Assembly: GCF_002849615.1 (NCBI RefSeq) | Contig: NZ_PDNV01000002.1 | Coordinates: 372,001-436,000, forward strand | Reading direction: 5' to 3' | DNA length: 64,000 bases | Origin: Pollutimonas nitritireducens | GTDB lineage: Bacteria; Pseudomonadota; Gammaproteobacteria; Burkholderiales; Burkholderiaceae_B | Shown: positions 36,352 to 44,242 of the stretch, one piece after another | Numbering within the stretch: position 1 is the first letter of the stretch | Layout of the letters: every line of letters starts with the position of its first letter | Program-made: the position numbers and the translations under genes | Notes under the pieces: model-generated | What the model saw: only the letters and a program-made list of their open reading frames with translations | Databases searched by the model: none | What the model was told of the DNA's origin: nothing

Positions 36352-38220
36352 TCATCTCGGGAAAATGCTGCGTAGCAACTCCCGTTCCAGCGGTAAAGGC
36401 TCCTGATTCAACGAGGCGCCAATTATGTCACCAGCCAGGGGAGCCCAGCTCAATCCCCTGGAACCATAGGCACAAGCAAGCCACAATCCGGGAACCTCGT
36501 CAATACGGCCGATTACCGGCAAGCGGTCAGCGACCGCTGCCCGCCACCCCGCCCACCCATCGGCGGCATTCGACGAACGCGTAAGTCGGGAAGGTATCAC
36601 ATTTAGCAGGCCAGCCACCTTTTTATTGATATCGGCACGGCCCTGGACCGTAACTTCACTGGTTTGAGCGTCTGGCAAATACGTACTGCCGCCGACAAAG
36701 CATGCGTGTTGTGCGGGTAGGCAGTATCCGTCACCGGCCAGAACCACCCGCGTGGAATCGCCATCGGCCCCGGAATAGAAGCTGACCTGCCCCGCCAGCC
36801 GGTACATGGCTTCAAACTTCGGACGCCGCAAAATTCCGGGTATGGTGGATAGCAAGGCCACCGCCTGCGCCGCATTCGCCAACACCACCTGGCCAGCCGA
36901 AACCCGCGTATTTCCCTGGGCATCCATGGCGATCCAGCCAGCCGCATTATCGCGTTCCAACGAACTTGCCTCACCCGCCATACAGCGTATGCGTGGATGA
37001 GACAACAACGCTTCAATCAGCGCCGGCGGCTGGACACGCTGACCGTCTGCAAACCACAGACCACCGCTGGCCAGGCACCTCCCAGCACGCTGAGACGCTT
37101 CGGCAACATCCAGCCACCGCACCCACTCGCTGGGAAAAGCCAGCCGAGCCAGCGACTCCCGCCGCACAGCGGCGCGCGCCGCATCCGACACAAGCTCGAT
37201 GGTGCCGCAACGCAAGGGGCGCGCCTCTCCTTCCAGCCCCTGCCATCTGTGTAATGCGCGGGCGACGCCGGCACGGCTCAAACGAGACCGTATGTCATCG
37301 TCGCGACTGATGACTGGTGTTATCGCGGCAGCAATATGCCCTTTATGGCTGGCGCCCAGTCCCTGCGCAAAGACCGGATCCATGACCGTTACCGTATGGC
37401 CTCGAACGGCCAGTGCGTGGGCAACACCCGCGCCTGCCAGGCCACCGCCGACCACCAGTACGTCTTCCTGCCCCGCACCCGGGCTGCAATACCGTCCCAT
37501 GCCGGGGCGCAGGACACCCACGGTGATTTCTCGCTTACCGCCATGCCCGGGGATTTTCGACACCAGGAAGCCAGCGTCCCGGAGTCCCCGGCGCACGTCA
37601 CCGGTGCAGCACCACGTGGCCATGGTGGCACCCGAATTCGCCATGCGCACCAGTTGGCCGAACAAGGCGCGCGTCCACATGTCTGGATTGACTCTGGGCG
37701 CAAAGCCATCCAGAAAAAAAGCATCGACGCCGGCGCTGGCCTGGCGCGCAAGCCGGGCAACGGTTCCAAACGCCAGGGTGAGAGTCAGCCTGCCTCCTTC
37801 GAATTCCAGCCTGTGCAAGCCGGGCAGCAAAGGAGGCCATGCGTCAATGAGCTGCGCCGCCAATGCTTTCTCGGGTTCAGGCAAGGTGCGCATGACAACG
37901 CATTGAAGATCTTCCCGCGTAAGGGGATGCGCTTCGAAAGAAAGGACATGCAGCCGACTGCTGCGGCGCGGATCGCCACGCCAGGCCTGCCACAGCGCGA
38001 AAAAATTATTGCCGAGCCCGAAACCGGTCTCGCACACCGTGAACGTTTCTTTGCCCTGCCATCTTTCGGGAAGGTGGTTTCCATGCAGAAACACCCTCGC
38101 GGCCTGTTCGAGTGCCCCCCATTGGGGATGATAGACGTCGCCGAACGTGGTGCTGAGGGGCACCCCCTGTTCGTTGAAAGCGATCTGCGCCGGAATCAGC
38201 GCTTCGTAGTTATCGGACAT
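36352..38220 (-). CDS. mnmC: Bifunctional tRNA mnm5s2U biosynthesis protein MnmC
   Basis: A 622-residue two-domain enzyme that finishes the 5-methylaminomethyl-2-thiouridine modification at the wobble position of certain tRNAs. The N-terminal MnmD methyltransferase domain (about 1-245) carries the SAM motif ETGFGLGNN (64-72) and FLDGFAPRVNPDMW. The C-terminal FAD-dependent oxidase (from about 252) begins DVLVVGGGLAGAGVAHAL and ends with GSRGLSWAPLAGD. Both halves look intact. It is divergent from suhB (91 bp apart) and precedes the GH31 gene on the same strand. Confidence 0.96.
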   Translation of the reverse strand: MSDNYEALIPAQIAFNEQGVPLSTTFGDVYHPQWGALEQAARVFLHGNHLPERWQGKETFTVCETGFGLGNNFFALWQAWRGDPRRSSRLHVLSFEAHPLTREDLQCVVMRTLPEPEKALAAQLIDAWPPLLPGLHRLEFEGGRLTLTLAFGTVARLARQASAGVDAFFLDGFAPRVNPDMWTRALFGQLVRMANSGATMATWCCTGDVRRGLRDAGFLVSKIPGHGGKREITVGVLRPGMGRYCSPGAGQEDVLVVGGGLAGAGVAHALAVRGHTVTVMDPVFAQGLGASHKGHIAAAITPVISRDDDIRSRLSRAGVARALHRWQGLEGEARPLRCGTIELVSDAARAAVRRESLARLAFPSEWVRWLDVAEASQRAGRCLASGGLWFADGQRVQPPALIEALLSHPRIRCMAGEASSLERDNAAGWIAMDAQGNTRVSAGQVVLANAAQAVALLSTIPGILRRPKFEAMYRLAGQVSFYSGADGDSTRVVLAGDGYCLPAQHACFVGGSTYLPDAQTSEVTVQGRADINKKVAGLLNVIPSRLTRSSNAADGWAGWRAAVADRLPVIGRIDEVPGLWLACAYGSRGLSWAPLAGDIIGASLNQEPLPLERELLRSIFPR

Positions 38221-38311
38221 ACATCGATTGGGGCCGCCTCAAAAAAATCATCGTCACGTACAATGACGGCTGCTGGAGCACACGACACACCTTGTTGACC
38301 TGGACGCATGT

Positions 38312-39160
38312 ATGCAATCTCTCCGACTTCCGATCAGTGACTGCCTGGACGCCGCCGTCACCGCGGCGCATGCTGGTGCCGCCATTTTACAATCGTACGC
38401 CCACAACAGGGCCGAACTGGTCATCGACAAGAAAATGCGTAACGATCTGGTCTCGCAAGCCGATCGCGAAGCCGAAGAGGCCGTCATTGAAATTCTGCGC
38501 GAACGCACGCCCCAGCTCGGTATCGTCGCCGAGGAAAGCGGAGGAGAAACCTCCGGAATAGCCACCTGGTACATCGATCCCCTGGACGGCACCACCAATT
38601 TCCTGCATGGCATTCCTCAATACGCCGTATCGATTGCCCTGATAGCACACGCCGGAGCGATCATCACGGGAGACACGCCGCTCGAACACGATACGCCAGT
38701 CATTGGCGTCATCTACGACCCCAACCGTGAAGAGCTATTCACCGCCATGCACGGGGTCGGCGCATGGCTCAACGAGCGGCGCATCACCTGCTCGCAGGCT
38801 GAATCGCTAAGCGAATCAGTGGTGGCTACCGGCTTTCCGTTCCGGGATTTTTCGTTCTCTGAACAATACATGCCCACTCTGGACTATGCCATCAACAACA
38901 CCCGCGGCGTACGCAGGCTGGGCTCCGCGGCGCTGGACCTTGCCTGGGTGGCTTGCGGGCGTTACGACGGTTATTGGGAGATGGGGCTGGCTCCGTGGGA
39001 CGTGGCAGCCGGCACGGTCATTGTCCGGGAAGCCGGCGGCATTTGCGAAGACATCCATCATCGCGACCCGTGGCCGATCAGGGGTTATGTCTATGCAGGC
39101 AACCTGCATACCGCCCCCGCGCTCGACGCCATGATCCAGCCTCACCTCAATCCCAAATAA
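38312..39160 (+). CDS. suhB: Inositol monophosphatase family protein (SuhB-like)
   Basis: A 282-residue magnesium-dependent phosphatase. Metal-site motifs are VAEESGG, the signature DPLDGTTNFLHG and LAPWDVAAGTVIVREAGG. The E. coli homologue SuhB also binds the Nus antitermination complex on rRNA operons. About 17 residues (HAGAIITGDTPLEHDTP) inserted before VIGVIYDP appear longer than in E. coli. The ribosome binding site is weak. It is convergent with the fadD-like gene, 27 bp apart. Inositol phosphatase activity is expected, but the physiological role cannot be decided from sequence. Confidence 0.9.
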   Translation: MQSLRLPISDCLDAAVTAAHAGAAILQSYAHNRAELVIDKKMRNDLVSQADREAEEAVIEILRERTPQLGIVAEESGGETSGIATWYIDPLDGTTNFLHGIPQYAVSIALIAHAGAIITGDTPLEHDTPVIGVIYDPNREELFTAMHGVGAWLNERRITCSQAESLSESVVATGFPFRDFSFSEQYMPTLDYAINNTRGVRRLGSAALDLAWVACGRYDGYWEMGLAPWDVAAGTVIVREAGGICEDIHHRDPWPIRGYVYAGNLHTAPALDAMIQPHLNPK

Positions 39161-39187
39161 AACCGCTGGCAACGTACCCGCCGCCAT

Positions 39188-40879
39188 TCACGCGGCTGAT
39201 TCGGAGCCTGCCATCGCTTCATCGCGCAAGGTCCGACGCAGGATCTTGCCAACATTGCTCTTGGGCAGTTCGTTGCGGTATTCAAACAGGCGTGGACGCT
39301 TATAGGCAGCCAGGCGCTCTTTGCACCACGCCGTCAGCGCCCGGTCATCCAGGCCTGGATCCTTCCTGACAACAAAAATCTTGACGGCCTCGCCAGTGCG
39401 ATCGTCCGGCACGCCTATCGCAGCGCATTCCAGGACGCCGGGGTGTTCGGATACGACCTCTTCCACCTCTGCGGGATACACGTTGAAGCCTGAGACGAGA
39501 ATCATGTCTTTTTTACGGTCGATGATCCGCAATCGGCCTTCAGGGCTCATTGTTGCGATATCGCCTGTCTTGAAAAACCCCAGACTGGAGAACGCCTGGC
39601 GGGTTTCGTCGGGTCGCTGCCAGTATCCTGGAGTGACTTGCGGGCCACGTACGGCGAGCTCCCCTGGTTCGCCTCTGGCAACCTCGCGTTCCTGGAGGTC
39701 CAGCAGCATGACTTCGGTGGAAGGCACAGGGAACCCAATATCGCCGGAGAATTCGGCGGCATTGGTGGGGTTGGCCGAGACCACGGGAGAGGTCTCGGAC
39801 AAGCCGTATCCTTCGATCAGCGGAACCCCTGTCAGGACTTGCCATCTATCGGCCACCGGTCTGAGCACGGCCGCGCCGCCCCCAAGGCACAAGCGCAGTC
39901 CCGAGAAATCCAGCGCCGCGTAGCCTTCGCTATTCGCCAGACTATTGAATAATGTATTGACGCCCGGGAAGATATTGATGGGATCCCGGCGCCACGCCCG
40001 CAGAATGCTGGACAGGTCGCGCGGATTGGCGATCAGCACGCTGCACATCCCCGCATGAACCGCAAAAAGCCCACACAGCGTCAATGCAAAGATGTGGTAC
40101 AGCGGCAAGGCGCTTAGGATCGTTAACGGCTGGCCGGCCAATTCTCCCAACGCGGGTTGTGCCACTGCCTCGACCTGCAGCACATTGGCAACCAGATTGC
40201 GGTGCGTCAGCATTGCTCCCTTGGGCACGCCGGTGGTGCCGCCTGTGTACTGCAATAGCGCGACATCATCCATGCCAATTTCAGGCTTGTCGAAGTGCTG
40301 GCGAGAACCTTGCGACACGATTCTGTCGAACCGGTGGGCTGCGGGCAGGATACCGGTCGGTATGATCTTTTTAATACGCCGCAGCGAGAAATTGATGGCC
40401 TTCCCTTTCCAGCCCAGCATATCGCCGGCCATGACCTTGACCACACACGCCGGCCTGACGTCCACGGGCACCGCAGCCAGCGTCGATGCGAAATTCTCCA
40501 GTATGAATATGGCCCGTGCACCGCTATCGCGCAGTTGATATTCAAGTTCCCTCTCGGTATAAAGCGGGTTTATGTTCACGACCACCATCCCCGCCCGCAA
40601 CACGCCAATCAGAGTCACCATGTATGGCATGACATTGGGCATCATCAGTGCGATACGACTGCCCCGCGGCAGGCCCTGCTGTTGCAACCACGCCGCAATC
40701 GCCCCGGCCTGGCGGTCAAGCTCCCGATAACTGATACCACTACCCATCAGCGTGAGAGCCCGTCTCGAACCATGCTTGCGACATGCCTGGTCCAGCATGT
40801 CAACCAGGGAGGCGTACGCATCCACATCGATTTCCGCCATCGGATTTTCAGGAAGTTGTTGCTTGGGAGCCATGTCCAT
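39188..40879 (-). CDS. fadD: Long-chain fatty acid--CoA ligase
   Basis: A 563-residue AMP-forming acyl-CoA synthetase, the expected FadD length. The AMP-binding loop LLQYTGGTTGVPKGAM, the A5 motif GYGLSETSP, the A7 motif FFKTGDIATM and the hinge DRKKDMILVSGFNVYPAEVEE are all intact, and the C-terminal catalytic lysine is in KSNVGKILRR. It activates imported fatty acids, providing substrate for the FadE-type dehydrogenase (7884-10112) and the enoyl-CoA hydratase (1323-2090) elsewhere in the window. It is divergent from the M20 amidohydrolase gene; the 97 bp between them contain a TTGACA on this strand but no good -10 at the right distance. Confidence 0.94.
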   Translation of the reverse strand: MDMAPKQQLPENPMAEIDVDAYASLVDMLDQACRKHGSRRALTLMGSGISYRELDRQAGAIAAWLQQQGLPRGSRIALMMPNVMPYMVTLIGVLRAGMVVVNINPLYTERELEYQLRDSGARAIFILENFASTLAAVPVDVRPACVVKVMAGDMLGWKGKAINFSLRRIKKIIPTGILPAAHRFDRIVSQGSRQHFDKPEIGMDDVALLQYTGGTTGVPKGAMLTHRNLVANVLQVEAVAQPALGELAGQPLTILSALPLYHIFALTLCGLFAVHAGMCSVLIANPRDLSSILRAWRRDPINIFPGVNTLFNSLANSEGYAALDFSGLRLCLGGGAAVLRPVADRWQVLTGVPLIEGYGLSETSPVVSANPTNAAEFSGDIGFPVPSTEVMLLDLQEREVARGEPGELAVRGPQVTPGYWQRPDETRQAFSSLGFFKTGDIATMSPEGRLRIIDRKKDMILVSGFNVYPAEVEEVVSEHPGVLECAAIGVPDDRTGEAVKIFVVRKDPGLDDRALTAWCKERLAAYKRPRLFEYRNELPKSNVGKILRRTLRDEAMAGSESAA

Positions 40880-40976
40880 ATGCGTGATAGGCTATACGCC
40901 CTTTTTTGTTTCAAGAATTTGATGATACGCTGTCAAAGGCGCAAAGTTCACCGACGCACTCCACAGGAACTAGATC

Positions 40977-42179
40977 ATGAAATTATCCGAGCCTATCGTT
41001 GAATGGAAATCCGAAATCACCGCAATTCGCCGTGACATCCACGCGCACCCTGAACTGGCCTACGAAGAAGTCAGGACAGCCGACCTGATCGCCGCCAAAC
41101 TCGAATCCTGGGGCATACCTGTACATCGCGGGCTTGGGGTCACGGGCGTGGTGGGCACCATACACGGTAAAAGTCAGAATGGCCGCGCCCTGGGCCTGCG
41201 TGCCGATATGGATGCGCTGCCCATGCAGGAGCTGAATACCTTCGAGCATGCCAGCAAGAATGCCGGAAAAATGCACGCTTGCGGACACGATGGGCACACC
41301 GCCATGTTATTGGCAGCCGCACGCTATCTTGTCGAAAACCGCAATTTCGACGGCACCGTCCATGTCATTTTCCAGCCGGCCGAAGAAGGATTCAGCGGCG
41401 CCAAGGCCATGATAGACGACGGCCTGTTTGATTTATTTCCCATGGATGCCGTGTTCGGCATGCATAACTGGCCCGGCATGGACGTAGGTACGTTTGGCGT
41501 CGTGGCCGGACCGTTGATGGCTTCGAGCAACACCTTCACGATACGCCTGGAAGGCAAGGGTGCGCACGGCGGCATGCCCCATCTGGGCGTTGACCCGGTC
41601 ATGGCGGCGGTACAGCTTGCCCAAAGTCTCCAGACCATCATCAGCCGGGACCGCAATCCACTGGATGCCGCCGTGCTGAGCATCACCCAGATCCACTCGG
41701 GTTCCGCGGATAACGTCATTCCAAACGATGCCATATTGCGTGGCACGGTACGCACCTTTTCCGAACAGACGCTCGACCTTATCGAAAAACGAATGGCGGA
41801 GATCACTGAACACACCAGTCGCGCACTGAACTGCACATCCGAGTTCGATTTTGTCCGGAAGTATCCGCCAACGGTGAATCATGAGCGCGAAGCAGCCTTT
41901 TGCGCGCGGGTACTAACGGAGATCGTCGGTGCGGACAAGGTGGATCAGGCGGTGCAACCGTCCATGGGCGCAGAAGACTTCGCCTTCATGCTCAAGGAAA
42001 AACCCGGGTGCTATGTATGGATAGGTAACGGCCAGGGCGGCCACCGCAGCATGGGTCACGGAATGGGCCCGTGCATGCTGCATAATGGCAGCTACGATTT
42101 CAATGACGATCTCATCCCGCTGGGTGCCACATACTGGGCGGAACTCGCAACGCAATGGCTGTCTGCGCCCGCACGCTGA
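40977..42179 (+). CDS. M20 family amidohydrolase (hippurate hydrolase-like)
   Basis: A 400-residue metal-dependent amidohydrolase of the M20D group, which includes hippuricase, N-acyl amino acid hydrolases and IAA-amino acid hydrolases. Metal ligands are visible in MHACGHDGHT (C102, H104) and FQPAEEGFSG (E136-E137), with a further histidine in FGMHNWPG and the late GAEDFAFML. The dimerisation domain contains GKGAHGGMPHLGVDPV. AGGA lies eight nt before the ATG. The substrate cannot be told from sequence. It ends 64 bp before the acyl-CoA thioesterase gene, with a strong inverted repeat between them. Confidence 0.92.
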   Translation: MKLSEPIVEWKSEITAIRRDIHAHPELAYEEVRTADLIAAKLESWGIPVHRGLGVTGVVGTIHGKSQNGRALGLRADMDALPMQELNTFEHASKNAGKMHACGHDGHTAMLLAAARYLVENRNFDGTVHVIFQPAEEGFSGAKAMIDDGLFDLFPMDAVFGMHNWPGMDVGTFGVVAGPLMASSNTFTIRLEGKGAHGGMPHLGVDPVMAAVQLAQSLQTIISRDRNPLDAAVLSITQIHSGSADNVIPNDAILRGTVRTFSEQTLDLIEKRMAEITEHTSRALNCTSEFDFVRKYPPTVNHEREAAFCARVLTEIVGADKVDQAVQPSMGAEDFAFMLKEKPGCYVWIGNGQGGHRSMGHGMGPCMLHNGSYDFNDDLIPLGATYWAELATQWLSAPAR

Positions 42180-42212
42180 TCCAGCAGTACCGTCCGCCCA
42201 TCAACAACGCTT

Positions 42213-42242
42213 AGCGGCCTGTCATATCCAGTACAGGCCGCT
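42213..42242 (+). repeat. 10-bp inverted repeat abutting the thioesterase start
   Basis: AGCGGCCTGT and ACAGGCCGCT pair perfectly around a ten-nt loop. The second arm ends one base before the ATG at 42244, so the hairpin would occlude the ribosome binding region of the thioesterase gene. There is no T-run, so it is not a typical intrinsic terminator. Confidence 0.7.
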
Positions 42243-42243
42243 C

Positions 42244-42672
42244 ATGAATCTGGAGTCCGCAGCCTTGAGTGCCGCTAGCCATCGTACCGTTTTACCTCCT
42301 CCAGAAACGCACGCCGTCCTGCGCGTCATGCCGCAGCCTTCCGATGCAAACATACACGGCGACGTGTTCGGCGGCTGGATCATGTCGCAGGTCGATATCG
42401 CTGGTTCGATACCCGCCACGCGCCGTGCCGCTGGCCGCGTGGCCACGATTGCCGTCAATGCATTCCTCTTCAAGCAGCCTGTATTCGTGGGTGACCTGCT
42501 CAGCTTTTACGCCGAGATCACAAAGGTCGGCACCACATCCATTACGGTATCCGTAGAGGTCTACGCCGAGCGCCAGCGCCTGGAGCTCGAAGTGGTCAAA
42601 GTGACAGAAGCCACTCTTACATACGTAGCCACCGACGATCAGCGCAAGCGCCGCACTCTTCCACCTGTCTAA
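42244..42672 (+). CDS. Acyl-CoA thioesterase (YciA family hot-dog fold)
   Basis: A 142-residue hot-dog-fold thioesterase that releases free acids from acyl-CoA. The active-site segment NIHGDVFGGWIMSQVDIAG and the following TIAVNAFLFKQPVFVGDLL are characteristic of YciA. The ATG at 42244 is the only start consistent with the usual length. No free Shine-Dalgarno is visible because the upstream bases lie in an inverted repeat. It ends 12 bp before mgtE and may be cotranscribed with it. Confidence 0.92.
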   Translation: MNLESAALSAASHRTVLPPPETHAVLRVMPQPSDANIHGDVFGGWIMSQVDIAGSIPATRRAAGRVATIAVNAFLFKQPVFVGDLLSFYAEITKVGTTSITVSVEVYAERQRLELEVVKVTEATLTYVATDDQRKRRTLPPV

Positions 42673-42684
42673 GCAAGGTTGCCC

Positions 42685-44166
42685 ATGTCGGATACCCCAG
42701 TCAAGCTGGAAGAAGGCGAGGCCATAGTCATACCGCGCCGCCTTGACCCCGAAGATGCGCAACTGGCATTGCAACAACTGCAATCGATACTCAGGCGGCA
42801 GGAAGTCGTCGAGGCGCTGGCACACCGCCAATACGAAGAAGACGATCGCTCGAACCTGCTGGAAGGCCTGCTGCACCGACAGCACGAAAACGAGATCAAA
42901 TCGATCGTCAACGATTTGCATCCATCGGACATCGCCTTCATTCTCGAGTCGCTGCCGGTAAACGAACGTCAGGCGGTGTGGCAGCTGGTCAGCGCCGAAC
43001 ATGACGCCGACGTGCTCCTCGAAGTCGACGACTGGGCCCGGGAGTCACTGATCCAGTCCATGGATCACCAGGACCTGATCGCAGCAACCGAGCACATGGA
43101 TGCCGACGAGATCGCGGATCTGGCCGCCGATCTGCCTGCCGATGTCATTGCAGAGGTGCAAAAGGGACTGACCGACGAAGAACGCGCCCAGCTCATCGAA
43201 GCAATGGGCTATCCGGAAGACACGGTCGGCGCCATCATGGACTTCGAGATGGTGCGGGTGCGTGAAGACGTGTCGCTGGAAGTGGTGCTGCGCTATTTGC
43301 GGCGTTTGCACGAGCTTCCCGACCATACCGACCAGATCTTCGTTGTCGATCGCCAGGACAAGTTACAAGGGACGCTGTCGCTGTCCACCTTGCTGGTCCG
43401 CGAACCCGACATGCTGGTTTCCGACGTGATGGTGACCGAGTATCTTACTCTCAGCCCGCTTGATTCCGACGCCGACGCGGCAGGCGCATTCGAACGCTAT
43501 GATCTCGTCTCCGCGGGCGTGGTGGACGACCAGGGACGGCTGATCGGACGCGTCACCATCGCGGAAGTGGTTGACGTGATCCAGGAAGACTCTCAGGAAC
43601 AAGCGCTCTCGCGGGCGGGCTTGCAGGAAGAGGATATCTTCGCCCCGGTGCTCAGTGCCTTGCGCAACCGCGCTCCATGGCTGTTCGTGAACCTGTGCAC
43701 GGCATCGATTGCCTCACTGGTTGCCTCGAGATTCGAAGACACCGTCAGCCAGATCGTTATCCTGGCATTCCTGATGTCGATTGTGGCCGGCATAGGGGGA
43801 AATTCAGGCAATCAGACGATGACCATGATCATTCGCGCTCTGGCGGTGGGCCGCGTCACCAGCTCCAATGCCTGGCGGCTGGTCAAGCGCGAATTGACGG
43901 TAACCTTCATGGTCGGAGCCTGTGGGAGCCTTGTGGCCGCGAGCTTCGCCTGGGCAATTTCTGGTTCCCTGGCCATTGCCGCCGTCATGATGGTCGCGAT
44001 GATCTGCAATATGTTGATCGGCGCCGCCCTGGGTGTGCTCATTCCCATATTGCGAGACCGGTTTGGCAAAGACCCGGCAATGGGCTCCTCGGTGCTTTTG
44101 ACCTTCGCCACCGACTCCCTGGGTTTCCTGATTTTCCTGGGCCTGGCGACCCTATTCCTGATGTAG
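42685..44166 (+). CDS. mgtE: Magnesium transporter MgtE
   Basis: A 493-residue magnesium channel. The N-terminal superhelical domain (LHPSDIAFILESLPVNERQAVW, LPADVIAEVQKGL) precedes two CBS domains (TVGAIMDFEMVRVRED, DVMVTEYLTLSPLD), a connecting helix and five C-terminal membrane helices with GGNSGNQTMTMIIRALAVG, where the pore-lining segment lies. The start at 42685 has AAGG about eight nt upstream. No M-box or other magnesium riboswitch fits the 12-bp gap upstream. A strong hairpin follows the gene. Confidence 0.96.
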   Translation: MSDTPVKLEEGEAIVIPRRLDPEDAQLALQQLQSILRRQEVVEALAHRQYEEDDRSNLLEGLLHRQHENEIKSIVNDLHPSDIAFILESLPVNERQAVWQLVSAEHDADVLLEVDDWARESLIQSMDHQDLIAATEHMDADEIADLAADLPADVIAEVQKGLTDEERAQLIEAMGYPEDTVGAIMDFEMVRVREDVSLEVVLRYLRRLHELPDHTDQIFVVDRQDKLQGTLSLSTLLVREPDMLVSDVMVTEYLTLSPLDSDADAAGAFERYDLVSAGVVDDQGRLIGRVTIAEVVDVIQEDSQEQALSRAGLQEEDIFAPVLSALRNRAPWLFVNLCTASIASLVASRFEDTVSQIVILAFLMSIVAGIGGNSGNQTMTMIIRALAVGRVTSSNAWRLVKRELTVTFMVGACGSLVAASFAWAISGSLAIAAVMMVAMICNMLIGAALGVLIPILRDRFGKDPAMGSSVLLTFATDSLGFLIFLGLATLFLM

Positions 44167-44181
44167 TAAAGACACCAATGC

Positions 44182-44216
44182 AAAACGGGCTTGCGCCATA
44201 TTGGCGCAAGCCCGTT
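44182..44216 (-). terminator. Terminator between convergent secA and mgtE
   Basis: A perfect 14-bp stem, AACGGGCTTGCGCC with GGCGCAAGCCCGTT, and a five-nt loop. On the minus strand it is followed by TTTTG, so it chiefly terminates secA; its symmetry would also slow polymerase arriving from mgtE. Confidence 0.8.
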
Positions 44217-44242
44217 AAACGTGTCAGGCGGCCTTCGGACCG

